Notes: generated by a model not told the origin, from the sequence alone. A stretch of 64,000 bases of DNA from Bacteroidota bacterium (GCA_027621175.1 JAQCCM010000006.1:1-64000), one strand, 5' to 3'; positions 25,498-33,973 are shown, counted from the stretch's first letter. Numbers and translations: made by a program.

Positions 25498-27012
25498 ATG
25501 TCTTTTGACTGGACAACCGTCTTAGTTCCAATATCCATATTTCTGATGGTGATATATGCGATATGCCTTATTCTTGTTTTTTTATATGCACTTAGTCAGT
25601 TGAGTTTACTAATGAACTACATCCGTCAGAAAAGCAAAAAGAATACAGATGCTGTTTTTGATTTTAATAATCCCGAAGAAGTGCCGTTTGTTACCATTCA
25701 ACTGCCCGTATATAACGAGCTATATGTGATTGAGCGTTTATTGGATTTTGTTTCTGAAATTGAGTATCCAAAAAAGAAATTAGAAATACAAGTTTTGGAT
25801 GATTCAACAGATGAGTCTGTTGAAATAACGTCAAAAAAAATAGCATCCCTCTGCGCTGATGGGCACAATATAATCCATATTAGACGCACATCACGCAAAG
25901 GGTTTAAAGCAGGCGCACTAAAAGAAGGATTGAAAACAGCCAAAGGAGAATTTATTGCCATTTTTGACGCAGATTTTACGCCAAAAAAAGATTGGTTGTT
26001 ACAAACCATACCCTATTTTAAAAGCGATAAAATTGGTGTAGTTCAAACGCGATGGGGGCACATGAATCGAAATTATTCCTTACTAACCAAAGTGCAAGCA
26101 TTTGCTCTAGACATGCACTTTACGCTAGAGCAAGTAGGTCGAAATTACGGAGGACATTTTATGAATTTTAACGGCACTGCGGGTGTTTGGCGCAAATCCT
26201 GTATCGTAGATGCTGGGAACTGGGAAGGTGACACATTAACCGAAGACCTAGACTTAAGCTATCGCGCACAACTCAAAGGTTGGGAATTTAAATATTTAGA
26301 AGATGTTGAGACACCTGCCGAGCTTCCTGTTGTAATGAGCGCCATACGTTCTCAGCAATTCCGATGGAACAAAGGCGGTGCTGAGAATTTTCAAAAAATG
26401 ATTGGAAAAGTGTTTCGCACCCCAAATATTGCTTTAAAAACGCGCCTTCATGCGATTATGCATTTGCTAAACAGCACCATGTTTTTGTCGGTACTGACAT
26501 TAGCTGTTTTGAGTATTCCTATGTTGTATATCAAAAATGAATGGGGGCACTTCAGCTGGTTTTTTAATATTACCAGTTTGTTTATTGTTAGTACTGTGAT
26601 CTTCTTTGTGTGCTATTGGTTTACGTACAAGCGAATCCATGGAGGTGGTTTTGCTAACTTTATAGAGTTCAGTAAAAGCTTTGTGACGTTTTATGCTGTT
26701 GCTATGGGGTTTTCAGTACATAATTCCAAAGCTGTTTTAGAGGGTCATCGCGGTAAACGCAGTGAATTTGTACGAACACCAAAATTTAATCTCTCCAAGT
26801 TTAAAGACAATTTTAAAACCAACAAATACCTGCAAAAAAACCTATCTAAAAATACGTTGATTGAAGCCTTTATGATGCTGTATTTCCTCTTTGGTATGAC
26901 GAGTGCTTTTTTTGTAGGAAACAAAGGAGATTTTGGGCTATTCCCTTTTCACTTTTTGCTCTTTATCGGATTTGGATTCGTAGCATATAGCTCGATAAAA
27001 AGCAGGTTTTAA
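25498..27012 (+). CDS. Family 2 glycosyltransferase, cellulose-synthase-like
   Basis: A processive-type membrane glycosyltransferase of 504 residues. It has one or two N-terminal membrane segments (about 8-38), then a GT-A domain with the family carboxylates: LPVYNE and LDDSTDES, FDADF (the DxD), TEDLDLSYR (catalytic TED) and QQFRWNKGG (QxxRW). Four C-terminal membrane segments follow. Acceptor and sugar are unknown; Bacteroidota use such enzymes for surface glycans or glycolipids. The start is the ATG at 25498, which opens with MSFDW just before the first membrane segment. An in-frame TTG 39 nt upstream would fall in the promoter. It stands alone and abuts the convergent pseudouridine synthase gene. 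Confidence 0.87.
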   Translation: MSFDWTTVLVPISIFLMVIYAICLILVFLYALSQLSLLMNYIRQKSKKNTDAVFDFNNPEEVPFVTIQLPVYNELYVIERLLDFVSEIEYPKKKLEIQVLDDSTDESVEITSKKIASLCADGHNIIHIRRTSRKGFKAGALKEGLKTAKGEFIAIFDADFTPKKDWLLQTIPYFKSDKIGVVQTRWGHMNRNYSLLTKVQAFALDMHFTLEQVGRNYGGHFMNFNGTAGVWRKSCIVDAGNWEGDTLTEDLDLSYRAQLKGWEFKYLEDVETPAELPVVMSAIRSQQFRWNKGGAENFQKMIGKVFRTPNIALKTRLHAIMHLLNSTMFLSVLTLAVLSIPMLYIKNEWGHFSWFFNITSLFIVSTVIFFVCYWFTYKRIHGGGFANFIEFSKSFVTFYAVAMGFSVHNSKAVLEGHRGKRSEFVRTPKFNLSKFKDNFKTNKYLQKNLSKNTLIEAFMMLYFLFGMTSAFFVGNKGDFGLFPFHFLLFIGFGFVAYSSIKSRF

Positions 27013-27750
27013 TTACAACATTTTTAGTTGTTGCACTTCGCTTTGCGATAAATGGCGCCAATGCCCACGGGGTAAATCTTTTTTAGTCAATCCAGCAAAT
27101 AATACCCTGTCGAGCGTAATCACTTCATAACCCAGATGTTCAAAAATACGACGTACAATGCGGTTTCTTCCCGAATGAAGCGCGATACCAACTTCTTTTT
27201 TTGAAGCCCCTTGCACAAAACTCACTTCATCGGCTTTTATAACTCCATCGTTTAAAGTAATACCGCTTTTAATTTGTTGCAAATGTTGACCACTAACTAC
27301 TTTATCGAGCACAACATGATATAATTTTTTTACTCCAGTACTTGGGTGGGTAAGCTTTTTTGCCAAATCACCGTCATTGGTGAAAAGTAGTAATCCTGTG
27401 GTTGGACGATCAAGCCTACCCACAGGAACAATACGCGATTTTGTAGCATTTGCAACCAAATCCATTACTGTTCGGCGGGCTTTTTCGTCACGGGTAGTAG
27501 TGATAAATCCTTTGGGCTTGTTTAACAAAATGTATTCTGGTTTTTCGGCTTGCAATTTCTGCCCATCAAAGTGAACCACATCTGTGGGCTTTACTTTATA
27601 ACCAAGTTCAGTCATGACTTTATTGTTAACCTTGACAGAACCCAACGATATGTGCATATCAGCCTCGCGCCGCGAACATATACCCGCATGGGCTATATAT
27701 TTATTTAACCGAACACCCTCTTGAGAATTTTTTGGATTTTCTTTTTTCAT
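27013..27750 (-). CDS. RsuA/RluB-family rRNA pseudouridine synthase
   Basis: It converts a uridine in rRNA to pseudouridine. The 245 residues have an S4 RNA-binding domain (about 14-60, RLNKYIAHAGICSRREAD) followed by the catalytic domain with aspartate in GRLDRPTTGLLLFTNDGD, then LNEGR-like HSGRNRIVRRIFEHLGYEV near the end. This is the RluB/RsuA arrangement and normal length. A -7 element (TACTTTTG on the minus strand, 27795-27802) in the 58-nt gap after ubiA could serve it separately. Confidence 0.88.
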   Translation of the reverse strand: MKKENPKNSQEGVRLNKYIAHAGICSRREADMHISLGSVKVNNKVMTELGYKVKPTDVVHFDGQKLQAEKPEYILLNKPKGFITTTRDEKARRTVMDLVANATKSRIVPVGRLDRPTTGLLLFTNDGDLAKKLTHPSTGVKKLYHVVLDKVVSGQHLQQIKSGITLNDGVIKADEVSFVQGASKKEVGIALHSGRNRIVRRIFEHLGYEVITLDRVLFAGLTKKDLPRGHWRHLSQSEVQQLKML

Positions 27751-27808
27751 CGAATTTATATTTCCCCGCTAGTTACAGACGCCAAACGGATATGCAAAAG
27801 TAAGAAGC

Positions 27809-28696
27809 TTAAATGGTTAAGCGTAATAATGGGAGACTTATTATGCCTAACAAAATAATAAGCCTTACAAATTGAAGCAATAATCCCATATGCCGACTCG
27901 TTTGGACGCGCCAAAGCAACACCCACAGAAGTACAAGAAAAATAGCTGCAGCAATAAAATAATATCCCATAGCTTTTAAATCAAAAAAAGTGCGTAGCAA
28001 TACAATAACCAAAAGCGCACAAAAAATAAGCAAGCTAATAAGTTGCTTGGTCTTACGTTCACCCCAAACCACAGGAAAGGTTTTGTAATTCTGCGCAATA
28101 TCTCCCTTAATATTGTATAAATCTTTTACAAATTCTCGGACACTTACCAGCGTATATAAATAAGCAGCATGCGTCAAAATTTCAAGCGAAAAATTATTAT
28201 AATAAACCGTAATAGCAAAGAATGGTAAAACCGTAAGCAATGTGCTGGTGAGGGTTCCAAACCAAAGATCACGTTTTAATAAAGAGGAATACAAAAACAT
28301 GGCAGCCATGTAAGATGTAAAAAATACTACCGCACGAAACGATACATAGCTTGCTATCAAAAGGGCTAAAATAGAACACGCAAAATAGACTCCTAGTTTG
28401 GTTTTTGCAGAGATATGACGCTCTAATAGTGTTTTTTCTGGGCGATTAATAAGGTCTTTTTCTTCGTCAAAAAAGGCGTTAAAAATATAGCCGCCCGAAA
28501 CGCTAAATCCCGTTGCCAACACTATGAGCCAAAGGTTTAAATCGAGTAATGTGGGGACAATATTTTCTGAGGAAAAAATAAAAACAGAAGTGAGCAATTG
28601 AGCCAACATCAAAACAGAAACATTAACACCACGCACTAATGAAAACAAACCAATTGCTTGCAAAAACAATTTGGCAGATGAAGGCGAAGCGCTCAT
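27809..28696 (-). CDS. UbiA-family prenyltransferase
   Basis: A membrane enzyme that attaches a polyprenyl chain to an acceptor. The 295 residues form about eight membrane segments. The first aspartate-rich motif is NAFFDEEKDLINRP (NxxxDxxxD, magnesium and diphosphate binding) and the second is in VREFVKDLYNIKGD. The family includes geranylgeranylglycerol-phosphate transferases and quinone prenyltransferases; the acceptor is not readable. It starts 1 nt after the mevalonate kinase gene stops, so isoprenoid building blocks and a prenyl user are made from one message. Confidence 0.85.
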   Translation of the reverse strand: MSASPSSAKLFLQAIGLFSLVRGVNVSVLMLAQLLTSVFIFSSENIVPTLLDLNLWLIVLATGFSVSGGYIFNAFFDEEKDLINRPEKTLLERHISAKTKLGVYFACSILALLIASYVSFRAVVFFTSYMAAMFLYSSLLKRDLWFGTLTSTLLTVLPFFAITVYYNNFSLEILTHAAYLYTLVSVREFVKDLYNIKGDIAQNYKTFPVVWGERKTKQLISLLIFCALLVIVLLRTFFDLKAMGYYFIAAAIFLVLLWVLLWRVQTSRHMGLLLQFVRLIILLGIISLPLLRLTI

Positions 28697-28697
28697 G

Positions 28698-29627
28698 TTA
28701 GAACGTATAAACGACCTCTAATTTATGGCCGGAAAGAAGTGCTTTTGCTTTAGGTAAATCTTGTGTGAAACCAAGAATATAGCCACCACCTCCAGAACCG
28801 CATAGTTTTAGGTAGTACGCATTTGTGTCTAAGCCTGTTTTCCAAAGCTTGAGAAAACGCTTTGGAATCATGGGGCTAAAGTGGTCTAAAACCACGTATG
28901 ATAATTTTTTTACGTCTGAGAAAAGTGACGAGATATTACCCTTTAAAAAATGCTCAATACAACGATCCGATATGGTAATAAATTCGTCTTTCATCATTTT
29001 GCGAAAAGCTGGTACCTCAAAATTGTCTAAAAAGATAGACACCAAAGGCGCTGTTTCGCTTGTCATGCCGCTATCCAACAAAAACACCGCTGCTTTTCCG
29101 TGCTGGGATTGTGATGGAATTCCTGTGGGTTCAATATCAGATTTGGAATGAATTAAAATCGGAAGACTCAAAAAACTATTCAATGGATCAAGCCCAGAGG
29201 ATTTGCCGTGGAAAAAAGACTCCATTACCGCAAAAATAGCTTTTAGTTTGGTCAGTTTGGATCGCGTTAAATTTTCTAAAACGGTAATTTTTTCAATGGC
29301 ATATCGATCATAAATCGCAGCTACCAACGCGCCACTGCTCCCCACACCATAACCATGAGGAATACTGCTGTCAAAATACATGCCTTTATCCAAATCAGAA
29401 GCAAGTCTGTCCCATTCAAATTGCACCAAATCAGTGTCTAAAGTAATGAGGTGTTTTGCAAACTCTCGAAGTTTCTCATTGGAGGAAACAGCCTTTTCAG
29501 AAGAGTTACCGTCCATGCGAAGTGCCCCCTTATAGTAGTTGTAGGGAATGGATAAGCCTTTAGAGTTTTTGATGATTCCATATTCTCCAAAAAGCAAAAT
29601 TTTAGCGTAAAAAAGTGGTCCTTTCAC
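28698..29627 (-). CDS. Mevalonate kinase (GHMP family)
   Basis: It phosphorylates mevalonate in the isoprenoid pathway. The 309 residues begin with FYAKILLFGEYGIIKNSKG, the substrate-binding start of mevalonate kinases. The ATP-binding GHMP motif follows in IPHGYGVGSSGALVAAIYD (about 105-123), and near the end is the third motif LCGSGGGGYILGF. It lies between mvaD (10 nt upstream) and ubiA (1 nt downstream). A related GHMP enzyme such as phosphomevalonate kinase cannot be ruled out by eye, but the N-terminal motif favours mevalonate. Confidence 0.85.
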   Translation of the reverse strand: MKGPLFYAKILLFGEYGIIKNSKGLSIPYNYYKGALRMDGNSSEKAVSSNEKLREFAKHLITLDTDLVQFEWDRLASDLDKGMYFDSSIPHGYGVGSSGALVAAIYDRYAIEKITVLENLTRSKLTKLKAIFAVMESFFHGKSSGLDPLNSFLSLPILIHSKSDIEPTGIPSQSQHGKAAVFLLDSGMTSETAPLVSIFLDNFEVPAFRKMMKDEFITISDRCIEHFLKGNISSLFSDVKKLSYVVLDHFSPMIPKRFLKLWKTGLDTNAYYLKLCGSGGGGYILGFTQDLPKAKALLSGHKLEVVYTF

Positions 29628-29637
29628 AACAACAAAC

Positions 29638-30711
29638 TTAGTACTTTTTTATTCCTGAGCCAACCTTATCGTGCACACATTGTCTGTTTTGACAAAATTC
29701 AAGCAATTCTGCTTCGATAAACCGATTTACTTCTGCTGCCACATTGTTTGGGTATAACACATGTACGTTAGCACCAGCGTCGAGAGTAAAGCATACCGGA
29801 ATACCCGTGTCTTTTCTAAACGCCCATATTTGATCAATCACGCTAAGCGTATTGGGTTGCATCAAAATAAAATACGGGTCGGAAGTCATCATCATGGCAT
29901 GAAGATGCAACGCTTCTTTTTCTACAATGAATATAAAGGCGTCTAAGTCGCCTTGTTGCAAAACGGGTAAAAGTGCAGCAAGGTGTTCATTCGCTTGGGC
30001 AAAGCGTTGTTCTGCATATGGATGCTGATGCATCAATTTATGTCCAAGTGTGCTACTCACCTGTTTTTGTCCTTTGTCAATTAACAATATGGCATCACAA
30101 AAGTCTGTGAAAACAGGATGGATATCATTTACAGGAACTGCGAGTAAATCTGTTGAATTTGATATTGCAGGATGAGTTCCCCAGGCCATCATGGCGCCTT
30201 GCGTACTTCGGCAGGCACTTCCAGAACCCAATCGTGCTAAAAACGAAATTTTATTCATTCTTTCTTCTTCAGAAAGTTTAGCAAGTTGTGTTTCTAAATC
30301 AACCAAACAAGCCGCTAAAGCAGCCATAGAAGATGCCGATGAAGCAATGCCACTACTATGCGGAAACGTATTTTGGGAGATTATTTTTAATTGGTAGTGC
30401 GCCAAAAAAGGCTGATACGGCAATATATTGGCAAAAAAGGCTTCCAGTTTAGGTCGAAAACTCGGCTTCTCTTCACCTTCAAAAACAATGGAAAAAGACA
30501 CTTTTTGAGTGGGTTTATCAAGTGGTATAAACTCCACTTGTGTTTGGGTAACAGCATTGGATAGTGTAAAACTAAGTGATGCATTTTTAGGTAACTGTGG
30601 TACTGTTTTACCCCAATATTTTACCAAAGCAATGTTACTAGGGGCTTGCCATCGAGTGGTGAAAATATCTTTTGTGGGTTGTGCGTTATTTGCAACAAAG
30701 CGTTCTTCCAT
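29638..30711 (-). CDS. mvaD: Diphosphomevalonate decarboxylase
   Basis: It turns mevalonate diphosphate into isopentenyl diphosphate with ATP. The 357 residues show WQAPSNIALVKYWGK near the N-terminus, NTFPHSSGIASSASSMAALA as the ATP loop, GSGSACRSTQGAMMAWG, and FTLDAGANVHVLYP, which holds the catalytic aspartate. I use the ATG at 30711; an in-frame TTG nine bases upstream lies inside the -7 box. It heads the operon mvaD - mevalonate kinase - ubiA. No phosphomevalonate kinase gene is in the window. Confidence 0.93.
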   Translation of the reverse strand: MEERFVANNAQPTKDIFTTRWQAPSNIALVKYWGKTVPQLPKNASLSFTLSNAVTQTQVEFIPLDKPTQKVSFSIVFEGEEKPSFRPKLEAFFANILPYQPFLAHYQLKIISQNTFPHSSGIASSASSMAALAACLVDLETQLAKLSEEERMNKISFLARLGSGSACRSTQGAMMAWGTHPAISNSTDLLAVPVNDIHPVFTDFCDAILLIDKGQKQVSSTLGHKLMHQHPYAEQRFAQANEHLAALLPVLQQGDLDAFIFIVEKEALHLHAMMMTSDPYFILMQPNTLSVIDQIWAFRKDTGIPVCFTLDAGANVHVLYPNNVAAEVNRFIEAELLEFCQNRQCVHDKVGSGIKKY

Positions 30712-30717
30712 ATCAAG

Positions 30718-30725
30718 CAAATATA
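30718..30725 (-). promoter_or_regulatory. -7 element of the mevalonate operon
   Basis: TATATTTG on the minus strand, ending only 6 nt before the ATG at 30711. Transcription would begin at or next to the start codon, which suggests a leaderless message. No TTG occurs at the normal distance. Confidence 0.55.
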
Positions 30726-30752
30726 CGACCTATAGTATTCTGATGCTGCCGT

Positions 30753-30784
30753 TTGCAACAGTTGGGATATTATTGTTAAATTTG
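30753..30784 (+). promoter_or_regulatory. Promoter of the small membrane protein gene
   Basis: TTG at 30753-30755, a 21-nt spacer and TAAATTTG at 30777-30784, 22 nt before the ATG at 30807. Confidence 0.6.
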
Positions 30785-30806
30785 AATGACTTAACCAAAA
30801 AATATT

Positions 30807-31220
30807 ATGTTTTCTAAATCTATCATTTGGCCTACACTAACAGCCTTTTTATTTTTCTTTATAATACCCTATCTCTTTTATTGGGCTACTGCGTTGTGTT
30901 TTCAAGAATATGTCCAAACAGATATTAGCAGACCCGATAACGAGATACATCTTGGACTACTCGCTTTAGGTGTTTTACTGCTCTCATTTGCTTTTGTCCG
31001 TATATTTCAAAAATGGTCTGGTGGAATTTTCAGCAATCACAACGGATTTATTTTTGGGCTTTGGATTGCATTAATTGAGGTAATTTCGATTGGATTTATT
31101 CGATATGCCACGCAAGATGCTTTTGAAGCACCCTTTTATATTTTGGATAGTATTTACTGGACTGCCATGTATGCTATAGGTGGTGTTTTGGTAGCTATTG
31201 TTTGCAGAAGAACGAGTTAA
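30807..31220 (+). CDS. Hypothetical four-helix membrane protein
   Basis: A 137-residue protein that I do not recognise. It has four hydrophobic segments (about 8-30, 47-64, 76-95, 110-132) joined by short loops, with CRRTS at the C-terminus. A good promoter precedes it. It is divergent from the mevalonate operon and followed by a truncated sugar transporter, so no functional partner is evident. Confidence 0.65.
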   Translation: MFSKSIIWPTLTAFLFFFIIPYLFYWATALCFQEYVQTDISRPDNEIHLGLLALGVLLLSFAFVRIFQKWSGGIFSNHNGFIFGLWIALIEVISIGFIRYATQDAFEAPFYILDSIYWTAMYAIGGVLVAIVCRRTS

Positions 31221-31282
31221 CCACCCATCAACATATCACATCTTTTTTAATATATTGTAGCATAAATTTTAAAAATTAATTT

Positions 31283-31720
31283 ATGACGCTTGGGATATTC
31301 TATGCTTTTTTATCTGCCATACTGTTGGGTGTTTATGCACTACCCTCAAAATTTACAAAAGGGTATGCTTGGGAAAATACTTGGGGTGGTTTTTTCTTTT
31401 TTGGAATGTTTGTTATTCCTATCATACTCACTTTTAGTCTTGTTGATAATCTCTGGGGGATTTATGCCCAATCGCCAGGGTGGGTTTTCCCAGTAATGTT
31501 TGCACTCAGTTTTTGTTGGGGAATAGGAAATATGCTGTGGGGGTACAGTATATCTTCGATTGGAATGGCACTGGCATTTAGTTTATTCTTAGGTGTAATT
31601 ACTTCCATAGACACCATACTTCCGTTGATTTTAGTTCCTGAGGGGCAGCAAAGTGTGATTGGAACTCCTGTAGGAAATATGATTCTATTGGGTATTTTCA
31701 CCATAGTTGGTGGTATAGCT
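31283..31720 (+). pseudogene. Truncated RhaT-like sugar permease, 5' part only
   Basis: The first 146 codons match the N-terminal half of L-rhamnose:proton symporter-like permeases: LGIFYAFLSAILLGVYALPSKFTKGYAWENTWG at the start in two blocks, and SFCWGIGNMLWGYSISSIGMALAFSL. The family has about 330-350 residues. At about 31716-31722 the frame passes into the reverse complement of an MFS transporter gene. The following 87 residues (to 31987) are polar and unrelated, so they are not true coding sequence. The two genes were joined by a deletion and the product cannot be a full transporter. Confidence 0.8.
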
Positions 31721-32094
31721 CTAAAAGGTTCCATACTGATGTTGATAGACGCATCAAGAATCCACAAACAGCCCACAGCTACCCAAAGTACGGGCGAGTG
31801 TGGCACAAAAAATAACGTCAATGAACTAAGAACGGCTCCAATTAAGAAAAAAGGCCTTCGTCGCCCTAATCTTGGATGCCAAGTCCTATCACTCAAATAT
31901 CCTATAATGGGTTGCACAATTAACCCTGTTAGTGGTGCAGCAATCCAAAGCAAAGGTATGTCGTCTTTAGCAGCGCCAAGGGTTTGAAAAATCCGTGACA
32001 TAAACCCACCTTGCAGGGCAAATCCAAATTGAATTCCTAAAAAACCAAAGCTCATGTTCCAGATGTCCCAGAACCTTAAGAGTGGCTTATTCAT
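31718..32094 (-). pseudogene. Truncated MFS sugar transporter, 5' part only
   Basis: From the ATG at 32094 about 125 codons match the N-terminal part of the MFS sugar symporters found in Bacteroidota maltose loci: FWDIWNMSFGFLGIQFGFALQGGFMSRIFQTLGA in parts, IIGYLSDRTWHPRLGRRRPFF (the loop 2-3 motif region) and INISMEPFRA. Right after FRA the frame runs into the antisense of the RhaT-like gene at about 31720. A whole member has more than 400 residues. The gene follows the LacI regulator on the same strand and is the usual neighbour of such regulators. Confidence 0.82.
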
Positions 32095-32115
32095 AATTTT
32101 GTATTTAAAAATTAC

Positions 32116-32132
32116 GATAAGCAAAGCTTATC
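32116..32132. promoter_or_regulatory. Perfect inverted repeat before the MFS fragment
   Basis: GATAAGC-AAA-GCTTATC, with 7-bp arms and a 3-nt spacer, lies 21 nt upstream of the ATG at 32094. It overlaps a loose -7 element (TAAGCTTTG on the minus strand). It could be an operator for the adjacent LacI-type regulator. Confidence 0.5.
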
Positions 32133-32183
32133 AAAACAAAAATTGAAGAAGTGTGTTTGTTTTGATGGGGCTAATATAAAAAT

Positions 32184-33221
32184 TTATGTTGAATGACGCT
32201 TAACAATTTCACAAGCTACCACTTTAGTAATGGGCTCAATCTCTAACTCCTCACTTTCGAGCCTGTCTATAAGCAAGTTAGCTGCCTCTATACCTATTTG
32301 TGTTCCGTGTTGGTTTACCGTAGTCAGCGGAGGCACGGCATACTTTGAAATTACGCCATCGTTAAAGCACACAAGCGCAATATCGTCAGGAACAATCAAA
32401 TGATACTCGCGTATGACACGCATTGCCGCCGCCGCATAGATTTCGTTAACTGCAAAAATCGCATCTATATGCGGGAATGCCTTGAGTGTTGTTCGAAGCT
32501 CATCCTCCAAAACAGGAAGTATAATATCGGAACGCTGTGTGTCCTCGGTTTTAATAATTAGCCCATTGTCTAAAGGAATATTCGCTTTTTGCAATGCTTT
32601 AACATAGCCTTGAGTTCGCAACCTACCTACAATAATATAATCTTCTGTAGTAATAAGTAAGATGTGTTTTCGACCTTGTGCTAACAAATGTTCTGTTGCT
32701 AATTGTGCGCCTTGTTCATCGTTAACAACAACTTTGTCACAATTTATTTCTGGAACAGTTCGGTCAAAAAGAACTACGGGCATACCCTCCTCAATTGTTT
32801 GGTGAATGTGGTGATAATCTTGTTTTTTGAGTGTTTCCTTTGAAAGAGAGAGGATAAATCCACCAATTAAGCTATCGGCAAAGGTTTCCATATTGATTAC
32901 TTCTTTTTCAAAAGACTCGTTTGAAAGTGATATCAGTACATTATAACCGCGTTCCATAGCTACTTGCTCCACACCGCGCACCACCATAGCAAAAAAGTGA
33001 TGCACCACTTCGGGAATAATAACGCCAATGGTTTTCGTTTTTTTGTTTTTTAAACTTAATGCAATATTGTTAGGACGATAGTTATAATGTTTGGCAAAAG
33101 CCTGCACTTTTTCACGTGTTTCCTTGCTAATCTCTGGGCTGTTGTGTAAGGACTTTGAAACTGTCGAAATCGATACGCCAAGCTCAGTCGCCAATAGCTT
33201 TATCGTTATCTTTTTTTTCAT
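32184..33221 (-). CDS. LacI-family transcriptional regulator
   Basis: The 345 residues have an N-terminal helix-turn-helix (about 5-25, TIKLLATELGVSISTVSKSL) with the hinge helix NNIALSLKNKKTKTIGVI. The periplasmic-binding-protein-like effector domain follows to the end (YNVLISLSNES, LFDRTVPEINCDKVVVND, DAIFAVNEIYAAAAMRV). Such proteins repress or activate sugar loci and release DNA when a sugar binds. It is intact and full length, although the transporter downstream and the receptor upstream are both broken. The regulator may thus have lost its local targets. Confidence 0.93.
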   Translation of the reverse strand: MKKKITIKLLATELGVSISTVSKSLHNSPEISKETREKVQAFAKHYNYRPNNIALSLKNKKTKTIGVIIPEVVHHFFAMVVRGVEQVAMERGYNVLISLSNESFEKEVINMETFADSLIGGFILSLSKETLKKQDYHHIHQTIEEGMPVVLFDRTVPEINCDKVVVNDEQGAQLATEHLLAQGRKHILLITTEDYIIVGRLRTQGYVKALQKANIPLDNGLIIKTEDTQRSDIILPVLEDELRTTLKAFPHIDAIFAVNEIYAAAAMRVIREYHLIVPDDIALVCFNDGVISKYAVPPLTTVNQHGTQIGIEAANLLIDRLESEELEIEPITKVVACEIVKRHST

Positions 33222-33306
33222 AAATCACTTTTTAATGTGGTCTAAATTACGAATATTATAATTTTGAGCGTATAAAAATAGTAATATAAAAGTTATCAAC
33301 ACTACA

Positions 33307-33331
33307 ACGTTTTCGTGAGTTTCGAAAACGT
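33307..33331. promoter_or_regulatory. 9-bp inverted repeat between lacI and the susC remnant
   Basis: ACGTTTTCG (33307-33315) and CGAAAACGT (33323-33331) form a perfect inverted repeat with a 7-nt spacer, in the divergent gap between the regulator and the receptor remnant. It is a candidate operator. It does not resemble the repeat at 32116-32132, so the two are unlikely to bind the same protein. Confidence 0.5.
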
Positions 33332-33435
33332 AATAGTAAAATTCGTTTGTTTTAGAAACATAAATTTAACACAAACTTTATATACATTCGCCTTTGAAGT
33401 AGTGTGTTTTTTAAGTATAAACCAAAATAAACTAT

Positions 33436-33522
33436 ATGAAAAAACAGATACAAAACGCAGTCTTTTGCTTGTTGTTTTTGACCTCATTGGGGCTCTATGC
33501 ACAGCAAACGGTAAGCGGAGTT
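33436..33522 (+). pseudogene. 5' remnant of a SusC-type TonB receptor
   Basis: The ATG at 33436 starts MKKQIQNAVFCLL...LGLYAQQTVSGV, a signal peptide and the first residues of the carboxypeptidase-regulatory-like domain typical of SusC receptors. After about 29 codons the sequence changes and the frame stops (TGA, 33553-33555). What follows in another frame is the 3' part of a secreted protein gene. The rest of the receptor (about 1,000 codons in the family) is missing. Confidence 0.65.
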
Positions 33523-33973
33523 GGATTTACCATGGGCAGAAAATGGTGTTGATGGAAATGGTGACAATCAAAAATGGGCAAAATCGGATTACACCACTGA
33601 TATTTTGAGTGGGCTTACTGCTTCGGAAACTTATACTCTAGAAGTATATTGGAAAATTACTTCTAATCTGGGAGATAAACTTGACAACGACTCTGGCACA
33701 AATTTCAAATCAAGTTTTACTGTTGATTCAAGCTTAAGTATGAACACTTTAGAAAAGGAAAGTTCTGTCTTAATACTGCCTAATAAAATATATTTTCAAA
33801 AATCTGGTGCATTTGAAATTACGATATTTAATATGATAGGGAGCCAAATTAAAAGAGTCAATACCGATTTCAACAAAGGGCAGGTGATCCATTTGAACTT
33901 GGGGAGAGGAATTTATTTAATAAATATAAAAGAAAATCAGCATTATAAAACATACAAGATGCCTGTGTATTAA
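33521..33973 (+). pseudogene. 3' remnant of a T9SS-exported carbohydrate-locus protein
   Basis: About 150 codons in a frame shifted by one relative to the SusC start. The first part (WAENGVDGNGDNQKWAKSD, LTASETYTLEVYWKITS, FKSSFTVD) looks like a beta-sandwich carbohydrate-binding segment. The last 70 residues, FQKSGAFEITIFNMIGSQ to the final KTYKMPVY, are a type A T9SS sorting domain. No proper start exists: a TTG at 33521 is the first possible. This is the tail of a gene whose body was lost in the deletion that also removed most of susC. Confidence 0.7.

Noticed and set aside
31462-31717. Continuation of the MFS fragment beyond FRA
   Set aside because: This part is the antisense of the RhaT-like gene and not a novel domain.
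31721-31987. C-terminal extension of the RhaT-like protein
   Set aside because: These codons are the antisense of the MFS transporter fragment. The residues are polar and do not continue the permease.
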